DNA from: Thalassococcus halodurans
GTDB lineage: Bacteria; Pseudomonadota; Alphaproteobacteria; Rhodobacterales; Rhodobacteraceae
Assembly (NCBI RefSeq): GCF_900108225.1
Contig: NZ_FNUZ01000001.1
Coordinates: forward strand, 124,001 to 188,000
Reading direction: 5' to 3'
DNA: 64,000 nucleotides
Shown: one piece after another, positions 33,271 to 42,338 of the stretch
Layout: each line of letters begins with the position of its first letter
How positions within the stretch are numbered: the first letter of the stretch is position 1
Made by a program: the position numbers and the translations under genes
Notes under the pieces: model-generated
The model's input: only the letters and a program-made list of their open reading frames with translations
Database searches by the model: none
Told to the model about the DNA's origin: nothing

Positions 33271-34413
33271 ATGGCCCTCGACACGACACAACTGAACTCC
33301 CTTGGCTTCCCCAAGCCCCCATCCGAGACCCGCGTGGTCGTCGCCATGTCCGGCGGCGTCGACAGTTCGGTTGTGGCTGCGCAGCTTGCAGAAGAAGGCT
33401 ATGACGTCGTTGGTGTGACCTTGCAGCTTTATGATCACGGTGCCGCATTGGCCAAAAAAGGCGCGTGCTGCGCGGGCATCGATATCCACGACGCGCGCCG
33501 CGTGGCCGAGGAAATGGGTTTCCCGCACTACGTTCTGGATTATGAGAACATTTTTAAGGATGCGGTGATTGACGAGTTCGCCGAAAGCTATCTGGCGGGC
33601 GCAACCCCTGTCCCCTGCATCCGTTGCAACGAACGCGTAAAATTCAAGGATCTTCTGGAAACCGCCAAAGACCTTGAAGCCGACTGTATGGCGACCGGTC
33701 ACTACATCCAACGCAAGATGGGTGCGAACGGGCCGGAACTGCATTGCGCCGAGGATGCAAACCGCGATCAAAGCTATTTCCTGTTCTCGACCACGCCGGA
33801 ACAGCTTGATTACCTGCGCTTTCCGCTGGGCCATCTGCCGTCCAAGGATGCGACCCGCGCGCTGGCGTCCAAATACGGCCTGCCAGTCGCGGACAAGCCC
33901 GACAGTCAGGACATCTGCTTTGTCCCAGACGGTAACTACGCAAGCGTCATCGAAAAGCTGCGCCCCGGTGCCGCTGAACCTGGCGACATCGTACATGCCG
34001 ATGGCCGCGTTCTGGGCACCCACCGCGGCGTGATCCACTACACGATCGGACAGCGCCGTGGGTTGGGCATTGGTGGACTGGATGAGCCGCTTTATGTGGT
34101 GAAACTGGACGTAGACGCTAAGCAAGTTGTTGTCGGCCCGAAAGAAATGCTGGCCACCCGCACCATTCCTGTGCGCGAAATCAACTGGCTCGGGGATGAG
34201 CCGTTCACTTCGCAAAAGGAATGGCATCTGTCGGTCAAGGTCCGCTCGACCCGCCCGCCGACCGAGGCCGTGATCCGCCCGATTTCGGAAACCGAGGCCG
34301 AGGTTGAACTGATGGTCGCCGAAGAAGGCATCTCTCCGGGTCAGGCGTGCGTGTTTTATGCCAACGAAGGATCGCGCATCTTTGGCGGCGGCTGGATCTG
34401 GCGCGGGTATTGA
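33271..34413 (+). CDS. mnmA: tRNA-specific 2-thiouridylase MnmA
   Basis: 380 residues. It forms 2-thiouridine at the wobble base of tRNA for Lys, Glu and Gln. PP-loop [15 protein letters not shown] (about residue 28), catalytic Cys in [14 protein letters not shown] (about 115), [13 protein letters not shown], and the second catalytic Cys in SPGQACVFY near the C-terminus. Strong ribosome site AAAGGAGG before the ATG. Divergent from sciP with 91 bases between. Confidence 0.97.
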   Translation: MALDTTQLNSLGFPKPPSETRVVVAMSGGVDSSVVAAQLAEEGYDVVGVTLQLYDHGAALAKKGACCAGIDIHDARRVAEEMGFPHYVLDYENIFKDAVIDEFAESYLAGATPVPCIRCNERVKFKDLLETAKDLEADCMATGHYIQRKMGANGPELHCAEDANRDQSYFLFSTTPEQLDYLRFPLGHLPSKDATRALASKYGLPVADKPDSQDICFVPDGNYASVIEKLRPGAAEPGDIVHADGRVLGTHRGVIHYTIGQRRGLGIGGLDEPLYVVKLDVDAKQVVVGPKEMLATRTIPVREINWLGDEPFTSQKEWHLSVKVRSTRPPTEAVIRPISETEAEVELMVAEEGISPGQACVFYANEGSRIFGGGWIWRGY

Positions 34414-34453
34414 TCCGACATTCAGAACGGCAGCTGTCCTATCCTTCCAAACA

Positions 34454-34487
34454 TGTTTAGGCTAATTGAAATTAATTGGCCTGAACA
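34454..34487. promoter_or_regulatory. 34-base imperfect palindrome upstream of the VOC gene
   Basis: Left arm TGTTTAGGCTAATTGA and the complement of the right arm TGTTCAGGCCAATTAA match at 13 of 16 bases; the mismatches are transitions, so the RNA form can still pair through GU. It ends 24 bases before the VOC start. It is either a repressor operator or a leader hairpin. Confidence 0.4.
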
Positions 34488-34511
34488 AAACACATTTGGA
34501 AAACGGATATC

Positions 34512-34928
34512 ATGATCGCCTATGTCACCGTCGGCGCGAACGACATTTCTCAGGCAAAGCGTTTCTACAATGCGATCCTGCCTTCGCTTGGCTATGCGCT
34601 GACCGAAAACCACGAAGGCCTAAGCTACTCATTGCCCTTGCCACAGGGTGAAACACCTGTTTTTCCGGATTTCTATGTAAAACCGCCCTTTGACGGTCAA
34701 CCGGCCTCGGTCGGCAACGGAAACATGGTCGCGTTCGAGGCACCTTCCCAACACGTGGTCCGCGAACTGCATACCTCGGCGTTGAAGGCTGGCGGAACGA
34801 ACGAAGGTGATCCGGGCTTTCGCGAGGCGTATAGCCCTACCTTCTATGTCGCCTATCTTCGTGATCCCGAGGGCAACAAAATCGCGCTGTTTTCCAGCAA
34901 TCCAAATGAACCGACGCGCGACGAATAG
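34512..34928 (+). CDS. VOC (glyoxalase/bleomycin resistance fold) protein
   Basis: 138 residues, one vicinal-oxygen-chelate domain: VTVGANDISQAKRFYNAILP at the start, MVAFEAPSQHVVRELHTSAL mid-way and YVAYLRDPEGNKIALFSS at the end. Metal ligands are not complete by eye, as in many unassigned members. Function unknown. It follows mnmA by about 100 bases that hold a long palindrome. Confidence 0.87.
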   Translation: MIAYVTVGANDISQAKRFYNAILPSLGYALTENHEGLSYSLPLPQGETPVFPDFYVKPPFDGQPASVGNGNMVAFEAPSQHVVRELHTSALKAGGTNEGDPGFREAYSPTFYVAYLRDPEGNKIALFSSNPNEPTRDE

Positions 34929-34947
34929 CCCGGCAAGCTAAGGCCAC

Positions 34948-35409
34948 CTATCCCAACGGCAGCGGCGCGTCCGCCTTGGGCTGATCCATGACAATCTGAC
35001 TGTGCACGCGGCTGACGACGGGATTGGCCAGCAGTACCTCGTGAATCAGTCGGTTCAGTGACGCCAGATCAGGACAGTAAACACGTAGCAGGTAATCGGC
35101 CTCGCCCGTCATCGTCCACGCCGAGGTGATCTCGGGCCGTGTTTTCAAAAGCCGCGCAAAGCTTGCCCCGTGTTCGGCCCCGTGGCGATCCAGCTGCACC
35201 TGCACAAAGGCCTGCACCGATAGCCCCAGTTTCGCCGGATCAAGCCGCGCGGCGTAGTGATGGATGACACCGGTTTCTTCCAGCTTCTGACGCCGCCGTC
35301 CTGCCTGACTGGCCGATAGGTGCAGAACCTCGCCCAGCTCTTGCGCTGTGGCCTGACCGTTTTTCTGAAGATGCTCCAGCAAACGCAAATCAACAGGATC
35401 AAGAATCAT
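34948..35409 (-). CDS. Lrp/AsnC family transcriptional regulator
   Basis: 153 residues. N-terminal helix-turn-helix (LDPVDLRLLEHLQKNGQATA, then LHLSASQAGRRRQKLEETGV) and a C-terminal RAM ligand domain with SAWTMTGEADYLLRVYCPDL. The ATG at 35409 has GGAG eight bases upstream; the TTG at 35415 is too near it. Divergent from hppD with 127 bases between, so it most likely responds to an aromatic amino acid and controls hppD and itself. Confidence 0.93.
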   Translation of the reverse strand: MILDPVDLRLLEHLQKNGQATAQELGEVLHLSASQAGRRRQKLEETGVIHHYAARLDPAKLGLSVQAFVQVQLDRHGAEHGASFARLLKTRPEITSAWTMTGEADYLLRVYCPDLASLNRLIHEVLLANPVVSRVHSQIVMDQPKADAPLPLG

Positions 35410-35445
35410 GCGCAAACTCCGCGTTATTTTTGAATTTTGCGCGGA
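35410..35445. promoter_or_regulatory. Lrp-type control region between the regulator gene and hppD
   Basis: Two nested inverted repeats around an AT-rich core: GCGCAAA (35410-35416) with TTTGCGC (35436-35442), and TCCGCG (35418-35423) with CGCGGA (35440-35445). GC arms around an AT centre suit Lrp-family binding. The site touches the regulator's own start, as expected for autorepression. Confidence 0.5.
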
Positions 35446-35536
35446 TTATATCCATTTTTTTAAAAATTATCACCCACAATACGCACAACCCGCATCAAAT
35501 CAGAGGGATACTGTCCTAAAATAACAGGAGGTTCCC

Positions 35537-36634
35537 ATGGGCCCGTTTCCACACGATGCACCGCAATCCACAATCACACCCGAAAACCCTGCCGGCACCG
35601 ACGGGTTCGAGTTTGTCGAATTCGCCCATCCAGAGCCGCAGGAACTGCGCGATCTGTTCACCAAGATGGGCTACGCACATGTCGCCAATCACAAGACAAA
35701 ACAGATCGAGCTTTGGCAGCAAGGCGATATTACCTACGTGCTAAATGCCGATCCCGATAGCTTTGCGGCCAAGTTTGTGGAAGAACACGGCCCCTGCGCA
35801 CCGTCGATGGCATGGCGCGTTGTCGATGCTCAACACGCCTTTGAACATGCCGTCAAAAATGGCGCAGAGTCCTATGAGGGCAACGACAAGAGCGTCGACT
35901 GGCCCGCGATCAAAGGAATCGGTGGCAGCCTGCTGTATTTCACGGATCAGTATTACGACACCTCGCCCTATAACGCGGAATTCAACTGGATCGAGCAAAG
36001 CAAACCGCGCGGCGTCGGTTTCTATTACCTCGATCACCTGACCCACAACGTGTTCAAAGGAAACATGGACAAGTGGTTCCGCTTTTATGGCGACCTGTTC
36101 AATTTCCGTGAAATCCGGTTCTTTGACATCGAAGGCAAATACACCGGCCTATTCAGCCGCGCTTTGACCTCGCCCTGCGGTCGTATCCGCATTCCGATCA
36201 ACGAAGATCGGGGCGAAACCGGCCAGATCGTTGCCTATTTGAAGAAATACAAAGGCGAAGGCATCCAGCACATCGCAGTTGGTGCGCGCGACATCTATGA
36301 CGCCACTGACGCGATTGCTGACAACGGCCTGAAATTCATGCCCGGCCCGCCGGACACCTACTATGACCTCAGCTTTGATCGCGTCTCGGGCCATTCCGAG
36401 CCGTTGGACCGTATGAAAAAGCACGGCATCCTGATTGACGGCGAAGGCGTCATTGACGGTGGCGAGACGAAGATCCTGCTTCAGATTTTCTCGAAAACCG
36501 TGATCGGCCCGATCTTTTTCGAATTCATCCAACGCAAAGGGGATGACGGCTTTGGCGAAGGCAACTTCAAAGCCTTGTTTGAAAGCATCGAACGGGAACA
36601 GATCGAAAATGGGGAACTGACGGCTGCAGAGTAA
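35537..36634 (+). CDS. hppD: 4-hydroxyphenylpyruvate dioxygenase
   Basis: 365 residues. It converts 4-hydroxyphenylpyruvate to homogentisate in tyrosine breakdown. The iron-binding His residues are in YLDHLTHNVFKG (about residue 165) and GIQHIAVGARDIYD (about 245), and the Glu ligand in GPIFFEFIQRKGDDGFGEGN near 330, all in correct order. Ribosome site AGGAGG before the ATG. It is next to its likely Lrp-type regulator; homogentisate dioxygenase is not adjacent here. Confidence 0.98.
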   Translation: MGPFPHDAPQSTITPENPAGTDGFEFVEFAHPEPQELRDLFTKMGYAHVANHKTKQIELWQQGDITYVLNADPDSFAAKFVEEHGPCAPSMAWRVVDAQHAFEHAVKNGAESYEGNDKSVDWPAIKGIGGSLLYFTDQYYDTSPYNAEFNWIEQSKPRGVGFYYLDHLTHNVFKGNMDKWFRFYGDLFNFREIRFFDIEGKYTGLFSRALTSPCGRIRIPINEDRGETGQIVAYLKKYKGEGIQHIAVGARDIYDATDAIADNGLKFMPGPPDTYYDLSFDRVSGHSEPLDRMKKHGILIDGEGVIDGGETKILLQIFSKTVIGPIFFEFIQRKGDDGFGEGNFKALFESIEREQIENGELTAAE

Positions 36635-36646
36635 TCCGCAGCCCCC

Positions 36647-37855
36647 TCAGAATTTCTGAAGTGCCAGAACCGCGTTCAAACCACCAAAGGCAAAGGCGTT
36701 CGAAAGGGCGGCTTTGACCTTGGCCTCGCGTGCGACGTTCGGAACCACATCCAGCGCGCATTCAGGATCGGGTTCTTCATAGCCAATTGTCGGTGCGATG
36801 ATCCCGTCTTTCAGTGCCATGATGCAGGCCAACAGCTCAACCGCGCCCGTGCCGCCGATCAGGTGACCGTGCATGGATTTGGTCGACGACATCATCAGCT
36901 TATCCGCATGGGTCCCGAATACGTCCGCCACTGCCGCGGATTCGGTTTTGTCATTGGCTGCCGTGCCCGTACCGTGGGCATTGATATAGCCGACGTCGGA
37001 TTTGTTAAGGCCTGAGTTTTTCAACGCCCCAGAGATCGCACGCGCTGCCCCCTGCTTGGATGGCATCACAATATCAGCGGCATCTGAAGACATGGCGTAA
37101 CCCACGACCTCGGCCAAAATCTCGGCTCCGCGTGCTTTGGCATGTTCGAATTCCTCGAACACGAAAATCCCTGCACCTTCGCCCTGCACCATGCCATTGC
37201 GTGTCGCGGAAAACGGGCGACAGGCGTCCTTGGACATAACGCGCAGCCCTTCCCACGCTTTGATCCCGCCAAAGCACAGCATTGATTCTGATCCGCCAGT
37301 AACCATGACAGGCGCCATGCCCGAGCGAACAAAGGAAAACGCCTGCGCCATTGCGTGGTTCGACGACGCGCAGGCAGATGCCACGGTAAAGGACGGGCCT
37401 TTGATGTTGTACTGCATGGAAACGTGGCTACAGGCCGCGTTGTTCATCAGTTTGGGCACAACAAAGGGATGAACGCGGTTCTTCCCCTCTTCATATACAG
37501 CGCGATAGTTTTCGTCTTGCGTGGTCAGGCCACCGCCTGATGTACCCAGAATAACGCCGGATGTTGCAGCCAGTTCGCCCTCGAACCGGATACCGGACTG
37601 CTGGATCGCCTCTTCGGCCGCGATCAGTGTGAACTGGGTATAGCGGTCATACAGCGCAATTTGCTGGCGGTTGAAACGCTCTTCAGGCTCATAGCCATGA
37701 ACCTGACCGCCGATCTTGATGCCCAGACGGTCCACATCGCGAATATCCAAGGGGCCGATCCCGCAGCGGCCTTCGCGCATGGCCTCGAAAGTGGACGGAA
37801 CGTCATGGCCCAGCGCGTTGATCGTTCCCGCGCCGGTGATAACGACGCGTTTCAC
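36647..37855 (-). CDS. Beta-ketoacyl-ACP synthase II-type enzyme
   Basis: 402 residues. Thiolase fold with catalytic Cys in VASACASSNHAM (about residue 165) and His in INAHGTGTAANDKTE and MHGHLIGGTGAVE, the complete C-H-H set. It extends acyl chains on ACP. It is not in a fab cluster; it is coupled (4-base overlap) to a dedicated ACP gene and follows an lpxD gene, so it probably makes a special acyl chain for the envelope. By sequence it is FabF-like. Confidence 0.92.
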   Translation of the reverse strand: MKRVVITGAGTINALGHDVPSTFEAMREGRCGIGPLDIRDVDRLGIKIGGQVHGYEPEERFNRQQIALYDRYTQFTLIAAEEAIQQSGIRFEGELAATSGVILGTSGGGLTTQDENYRAVYEEGKNRVHPFVVPKLMNNAACSHVSMQYNIKGPSFTVASACASSNHAMAQAFSFVRSGMAPVMVTGGSESMLCFGGIKAWEGLRVMSKDACRPFSATRNGMVQGEGAGIFVFEEFEHAKARGAEILAEVVGYAMSSDAADIVMPSKQGAARAISGALKNSGLNKSDVGYINAHGTGTAANDKTESAAVADVFGTHADKLMMSSTKSMHGHLIGGTGAVELLACIMALKDGIIAPTIGYEEPDPECALDVVPNVAREAKVKAALSNAFAFGGLNAVLALQKF

Positions 37856-38124
37856 GATTTCTGCTCGCGGATCAATTGCTCAACCCCTGTCACGATGGAC
37901 GCGACCGAGGATATATCAAAATCGCTTTCTTGCGGGTCGTTGGCATTGAACGGGACCGAGATATCAAAGGCCTCTTCAATCGCGAAAATGCATTCGACAA
38001 GGCCAAGGGAATCAATACCTACGTCTTCCAAGGACATATCGACAGAAACGTCAGAGGGTTCCAACACTGCCTGCTCGGCAATGATTTCAATCACCTTCTC
38101 AGTCACGTTGGCCTGATCTGTCAT
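37852..38124 (-). CDS. Acyl carrier protein, specialised
   Basis: 90 residues. The phosphopantetheine Ser is in VGIDSLGLVECIFAIEEAF (about residue 38). The sequence differs from housekeeping AcpP (DSLDTVE) by DSLGLVE, and resembles ACPs that serve unusual fatty acids. The ATG at 38124 gives the usual ACP N-terminus; a longer frame to 38214 would overlap lpxD. Coupled to the KAS gene downstream and 37 bases after lpxD. Confidence 0.92.
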   Translation of the reverse strand: MTDQANVTEKVIEIIAEQAVLEPSDVSVDMSLEDVGIDSLGLVECIFAIEEAFDISVPFNANDPQESDFDISSVASIVTGVEQLIREQKS

Positions 38125-38161
38125 TTTGGTCGCCCTTTGGTCTGCGCGTTCTGCGAACGAT

Positions 38162-39253
38162 TTATGTATTAGATTCGCCGTTTGAAACAGATTTTCGTAA
38201 CAAAGATACGTCACGGAACAGGCGCGGCAAACGACGAAGCCCTTTGTAGACTTCGATGTGCGTTTCCATCTTCATCGCGGGATAGCCCAGCATCACGCGG
38301 CCTGCCGGAATATTCGAAAGAACAACGGTGCCACCGCCAGTGATGACGTTCTCGCCAATGTTCAGGTTATCACTGATCCCGGTCTGCCCGCCCAGAACTG
38401 TGCCCCGCCCGATCTTGGACGATCCGGCCACGCCGGTTTGAGCACAGATCAGACAGTCATCTTCGATCACCACGTTGTGGCCGATCTGGACAAGGTTATC
38501 GAACTTTACACCGTTGCCGATAAACGTGTCGCGCACAGTGCCACGGTCGATACAGGAATTTGCGCCGATCTCTACATCATTGCCGATGGTGACACCGCCC
38601 AGCGAATGGATACGCGCCCATTGCTGCGCATCCGTCGCGCCTTCGGCCCCCAGACTTTCGCGCGCCTTTTCTACGCCCGACGGCTCAGGCGTGACGAATG
38701 AGAACCCATCACCACCGATGGCTGCCCCTGGCTGGGCGACAAAGCGATCGCCAATGGTCACACGCGCGCCAATTTTCACACCAGAGTGCAGAACTGCGCC
38801 CGCGCCCAGCCTTGCGTTCCAGCCGACGTGGCAATGCGGGCCGATCACGGAATTGTCGCCAATCACGGCCTCGGGGCCGATCACTGCCAGTGGGCCGATC
38901 GTCACGTTCGCACCAATCTTTGCAGAAGGGTCAACGACTGCCGACGGGTGAACGCCGCTGCCATAGCCCTGCCCCGGATCCATCATGCCCGATAGTCCAG
39001 CCATCGCGAAACGCGGACGCGGGGCAACAATCGCGGCTTTCAGACCGAACGCCCGCCAGTCGGCCCCATCCCACATCATGGCAGCTTGCGCCTGACCATC
39101 TGCCAATGTTTCGGCAAACTCGGGCTTGATCGCCATAGCCAATTGATCAGGGCCGCATGCGGCAGGTTCGTTTACACCGGTCACGACCAGTGTTTCATCG
39201 CCATGCACGGTTGCACCCAGCGCTTTGGCAATTTCACCCAAACTGTATTTCAT
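38162..39253 (-). CDS. lpxD: UDP-3-O-acylglucosamine N-acyltransferase (LpxD)
   Basis: 363 residues. N-terminal uridine-binding domain (to about 100), then left-handed beta-helix with hexapeptide repeats ([20 protein letters not shown]), and the catalytic His in [20 protein letters not shown] near residue 250. It adds a 3-hydroxyacyl chain to the lipid A precursor. The usual neighbours of lpxD (bamA, fabZ, lpxA) are absent; an ACP and a KAS gene follow instead, so this may be a second LpxD with its own acyl donor. Confidence 0.93.
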   Translation of the reverse strand: MKYSLGEIAKALGATVHGDETLVVTGVNEPAACGPDQLAMAIKPEFAETLADGQAQAAMMWDGADWRAFGLKAAIVAPRPRFAMAGLSGMMDPGQGYGSGVHPSAVVDPSAKIGANVTIGPLAVIGPEAVIGDNSVIGPHCHVGWNARLGAGAVLHSGVKIGARVTIGDRFVAQPGAAIGGDGFSFVTPEPSGVEKARESLGAEGATDAQQWARIHSLGGVTIGNDVEIGANSCIDRGTVRDTFIGNGVKFDNLVQIGHNVVIEDDCLICAQTGVAGSSKIGRGTVLGGQTGISDNLNIGENVITGGGTVVLSNIPAGRVMLGYPAMKMETHIEVYKGLRRLPRLFRDVSLLRKSVSNGESNT

Positions 39254-39282
39254 CGCAGGCTCCGGTCTGATTGACCGCTGGT

Positions 39283-40896
39283 TTAGCTTTCTCCGGAGAT
39301 AAGAGCCACCCCTGCCCGTTCAAGCGCCGACCATACCGCCGCGTCACGCCCGTAGATGTCGTCACGATACTGGGTGCGGCCTTTGGCCTGAGTAAAGGCC
39401 GTGCGGTAGATCAGGTGCACCGGCACGGGCGCTTCCAGATTGACGCGGGTTTCGCGGCCGGTTCGCAAATGTGATTGGAACACGCCAACCGGATCGGACT
39501 CCTGCTTGGCCAAAAGCGCGTAGGCAAAGTCGAACGGATCGTTCAAACGCACGCAGCCGTGCGAGTACGCGCGCACTTCCCGCTGGAAAAGGCTTTTTGC
39601 AGGCGTGTCGTGCAAATAGATGTTGTACTTGTTCGGGAACATGAACTTGACCAGCCCCAACGCATTGCGCGGGCCCGGGGGCTGGCGCATCGCAAAAGGA
39701 AAGCTTTGTGCCGAATATTGCGAAAATCCATTGCCTCGGTTCACTTTGCGACCACGGCTGTCTGTGATCTCTAAATGCCCGACAGCCCCCGGATTGCTCC
39801 GGAGCAACGGCAGATATTCCTTCACGACGATGGACCGCGGCACGTACCAGCTGGGGTTCACAACCATGAACTCCATAACGTCGGAAAACTCGGGCGTCCG
39901 GCGGTCGGCATTGCGGGCACCTACCACAGCGCGGGTTTCAAACGTGACTTTCTGGTCGTCATAGATACGCGCCATGAATTCGGTCAGGTTCACCTTGATG
40001 TGGCGCTGCCCCCAACCTTCCGGCTGGTTCAGCCAGCGTTCACGTTCCATAGCGACAAGAACAGATTTCAAACGATCCTCGGCGCTGACGTTCAGCGCCT
40101 TTAGGGTTGCGTCACCCGCAACACCGTCTGCTTCAAGACCATGATCCAGCTGGAACGCCTGCACCGCGGATACAATGCTGGTTTCATACTCCGCGACCGA
40201 GGTCTCAGGCAGATATCCCATGCGAATCAAACGATTGCGAAGCGCCACGACGCGTGCGCCGGATTGACCCGGTTCGATTTTGCCACCCCCGACGGTATCG
40301 CCCCAACCGCCGCGGGCAACCAGATTGGTCAGGCGCATTTTTTCACGCATCAGGCGGCGATATTCGTGGGACGTCGGCGCCAATGTCCGGAAAAACGCAT
40401 TCGGTTCGTTTGTCGCAAGTTGTTCCAGCAGTTCACTCGCTTCACGAACAGGCGCAGCGCGTTTGATATCGCTATGTGCTTTGCGCGGATCCAGAATGCC
40501 CGACTGCAAATCTCGCGCGAATCTCAGGAAAACCTTTGTTAGTTCGACATCCAGCACGCCCTGTTCGCGAACCGACTTGGCGAACTGCATGTCCGACAGG
40601 ATTTGTGACGGATCGTAACGCTGCGCGGGCAGACCATGCGCACCCGCCGCATCAAGAGCCTTGATCAGCGCCGCGCGTCGGGCGAGTTGGACGTCGTCCG
40701 ATCCAGTCCAAAAGGGTTCAAACCCTCTCGAACGGTAAAATTCCGCGATGGATTCATCCTGAGAAGCCGTTTCCGCAACGGCTGTCTTGAAGGCGGTGAC
40801 CTGCGCGTGCGAAAGATCTGGCATGCCAAACGCCGCGGCCAGAACGACCCCCGACATCACTGTCAGCCTTACTTTTTTACGCATCAGTTCAAACAT
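39283..40896 (-). CDS. L,D-transpeptidase, YcbB/LdtD type
   Basis: 537 residues. A signal peptide (to about residue 32, ending near SHA), a long helical domain, a peptidoglycan-binding module ([20 protein letters not shown], about 215-260), then a YkuD catalytic domain with [18 protein letters not shown], where the catalytic Cys and His are. It makes 3-3 cross-links in periplasmic peptidoglycan. The long insertion before the catalytic domain matches the YcbB class. Divergent from a MepK-like hydrolase gene. Confidence 0.94.
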   Translation of the reverse strand: MFELMRKKVRLTVMSGVVLAAAFGMPDLSHAQVTAFKTAVAETASQDESIAEFYRSRGFEPFWTGSDDVQLARRAALIKALDAAGAHGLPAQRYDPSQILSDMQFAKSVREQGVLDVELTKVFLRFARDLQSGILDPRKAHSDIKRAAPVREASELLEQLATNEPNAFFRTLAPTSHEYRRLMREKMRLTNLVARGGWGDTVGGGKIEPGQSGARVVALRNRLIRMGYLPETSVAEYETSIVSAVQAFQLDHGLEADGVAGDATLKALNVSAEDRLKSVLVAMERERWLNQPEGWGQRHIKVNLTEFMARIYDDQKVTFETRAVVGARNADRRTPEFSDVMEFMVVNPSWYVPRSIVVKEYLPLLRSNPGAVGHLEITDSRGRKVNRGNGFSQYSAQSFPFAMRQPPGPRNALGLVKFMFPNKYNIYLHDTPAKSLFQREVRAYSHGCVRLNDPFDFAYALLAKQESDPVGVFQSHLRTGRETRVNLEAPVPVHLIYRTAFTQAKGRTQYRDDIYGRDAAVWSALERAGVALISGES

Positions 40897-41210
40897 ACTG
40901 CCCTCCGCCAGGAAAAATTGTTACAGCCTACAATCGCATGTGCTGGGTGGCTGTCTATTCACAATTAACGGAATGGTCGCCGGAATTTAAAATTTGCTGC
41001 ATTCTCGTCAAACCGACGCGGCACCGATGCCACAGTTCTGGGAAATAAGCAGAAAATCGCCCAAACCACCTTGTGAAGGAACCAAATCGGATTCTTCGCT
41101 TTCGGTTCGATTCATGATATGTAAAGTATCGGCAGGCATCTGGGGGATAGATGGCAGGGCTCTTGCAATGACAGGGGCCATACAGGACAGAAACGGGACA
41201 GGCAGTTCTA
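40897..41210. other. Intergenic region between the L,D-transpeptidase and mepK-like genes
   Basis: 314 bases without a credible gene. It must hold both divergent promoters. Near the transpeptidase end, AATTGT (40916-40921) and ACAATT (40961-40966) form a spaced dyad, and TACAATC-like AT-rich bases suggest a -10. I see no other structure. Confidence 0.6.
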
Positions 41211-41780
41211 ATGACAGACGTACGCCCAAGCAGCATTTCGCGGCGCGGCCTCTTGCAGGCATTCGCAGCCACGACACTCACAGCAGCACCGACTTTTGCC
41301 AATGCCGCAGGCTTTCTTCGTGGTGGTGGCGATATCCGCCGCATCAAGATGTACTCTGGCCGCACCGGTGAACGGATCGATATGATCTACTGGGTGGATG
41401 GCGATTACATCGCGGACGCTGTGAAAGAGATTAACTACTTCATGCGCGACTGGCGCAACGGCAAGGTCAAACAGATTGACCTGCGCACAATCGATATCAT
41501 GGCGGCTTCGCACAATCTGCTGGATGTTAGCGAACCCTACATGATGATTTCCGGCTACCGCAGCCCTGAAACCAACGCAATGTTGCGCTCGCGCTCTTCT
41601 GGTGTGGCTAAAAATTCGCGTCACATTCAGGGTCAGGCGGCAGACCTGCGCCTTGCGTCCCGCTCGGTCAGCCAGATTGCACGCGCCGCATCGTCGTGCC
41701 GTGCTGGTGGCGTCGGCCGCTACAGCGGATCAAACTTCGTTCACATGGATTGCGGCCCGGTACGCACCTGGGGCAGCTAA
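41211..41780 (+). CDS. MepK-like peptidase M15 (DUF882)
   Basis: 189 residues. A twin-arginine type signal (SRRGLLQAFAATTLTAAP, cut near residue 32) and a DUF882/YcbK catalytic domain: ISGYRSPETNAMLRSRS, then HIQGQAADLRL with the zinc His/Asp, and FVHMDCGPVRTW with the last His. In E. coli MepK cleaves 3-3 cross-links, so it acts against the product of the divergent L,D-transpeptidase, and together they can remodel the wall. It ends at an intrinsic terminator. Confidence 0.92.
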   Translation: MTDVRPSSISRRGLLQAFAATTLTAAPTFANAAGFLRGGGDIRRIKMYSGRTGERIDMIYWVDGDYIADAVKEINYFMRDWRNGKVKQIDLRTIDIMAASHNLLDVSEPYMMISGYRSPETNAMLRSRSSGVAKNSRHIQGQAADLRLASRSVSQIARAASSCRAGGVGRYSGSNFVHMDCGPVRTWGS

Positions 41781-41806
41781 GCCTGACGGCAAACGAAACA
41801 AAGAAG

Positions 41807-41829
41807 GGCGTCCAATCGGGCGCCTTTTT
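41807..41829 (+). terminator. Intrinsic terminator of the mepK-like gene
   Basis: GGCGTCC (41807-41813), loop AATC, GGGCGCC (41818-41824), then five Ts. One GU pair in a seven-pair stem. Confidence 0.85.
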
Positions 41830-41910
41830 CTTTTCCGAAAACAGACTTCTGCAAAGCTGACGAAACATCAGCTTCTTCAGGCATGTCTTGTTAAACTGTA
41901 GAAGAAGAAG

Positions 41911-41987
41911 TGGCGCGGTTGACGGGGCTCGAACCCGCGACCCCCGGCGTGACAGGCCGGTACTCTAACCAACTGAGCTACAACCGC
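41911..41987 (-). tRNA. tRNA-Asp (GTC)
   Basis: 77 nucleotides. 5' end at 41987: acceptor GCGGTTG, D-arm GCTCAGTTGGTTAGAG, anticodon loop CTGTCAC giving GTC, T-arm GGGTTCGAGCC. The 3' side CAACCGC is followed by discriminator G and an encoded CCA. All arms pair. Confidence 0.97.
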
Positions 41988-42017
41988 GCATCGCGCTGGA
42001 CAGGATCAAGGCAGTGG

Positions 42018-42094
42018 TGGCGCGGTTGACGGGGCTCGAACCCGCGACCCCCGGCGTGACAGGCCGGTACTCTAACCAACTGAGCTACAACCGC
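42018..42094 (-). tRNA. tRNA-Asp (GTC), second copy
   Basis: 77 nucleotides, identical to the copy at 41911-41987 and 30 bases upstream of it on the same strand; both probably come from one precursor. Encoded CCA. Confidence 0.97.
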
Positions 42095-42338
42095 TCACTG
42101 CTGCTTGATCGTCCAAGCGTGAGAGGCGTTCTACGCACGACCCCCATCCCCGTCAAGCGGTTTCGCGCGAGATTTTTCATCAATTATAACCCGCACCTGT
42201 CGAAGGCGAAAATCACGGTAAAATCAGCCGTATTTCGCCATTCATCGCGTGTATGCTTTTGGCACAGCGCCCAATATAGTTGTAATTGAACTTGCTCTTT
42301 CTGCTTACTAGGCCACATACAAATGGCAGAGAAACGCC

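Noticed and set aside
33037-34227. 396-codon open frame on minus opposite mnmA and sciP start
   Set aside because: Overlaps mnmA, which has all catalytic residues, and the sciP coding region. No ribosome site or known domain.
41911-42094. Tandem tRNA-Asp genes as an integration site
   Set aside because: Both tRNAs are intact and no integrase, attachment repeat or foreign-looking DNA lies next to them.
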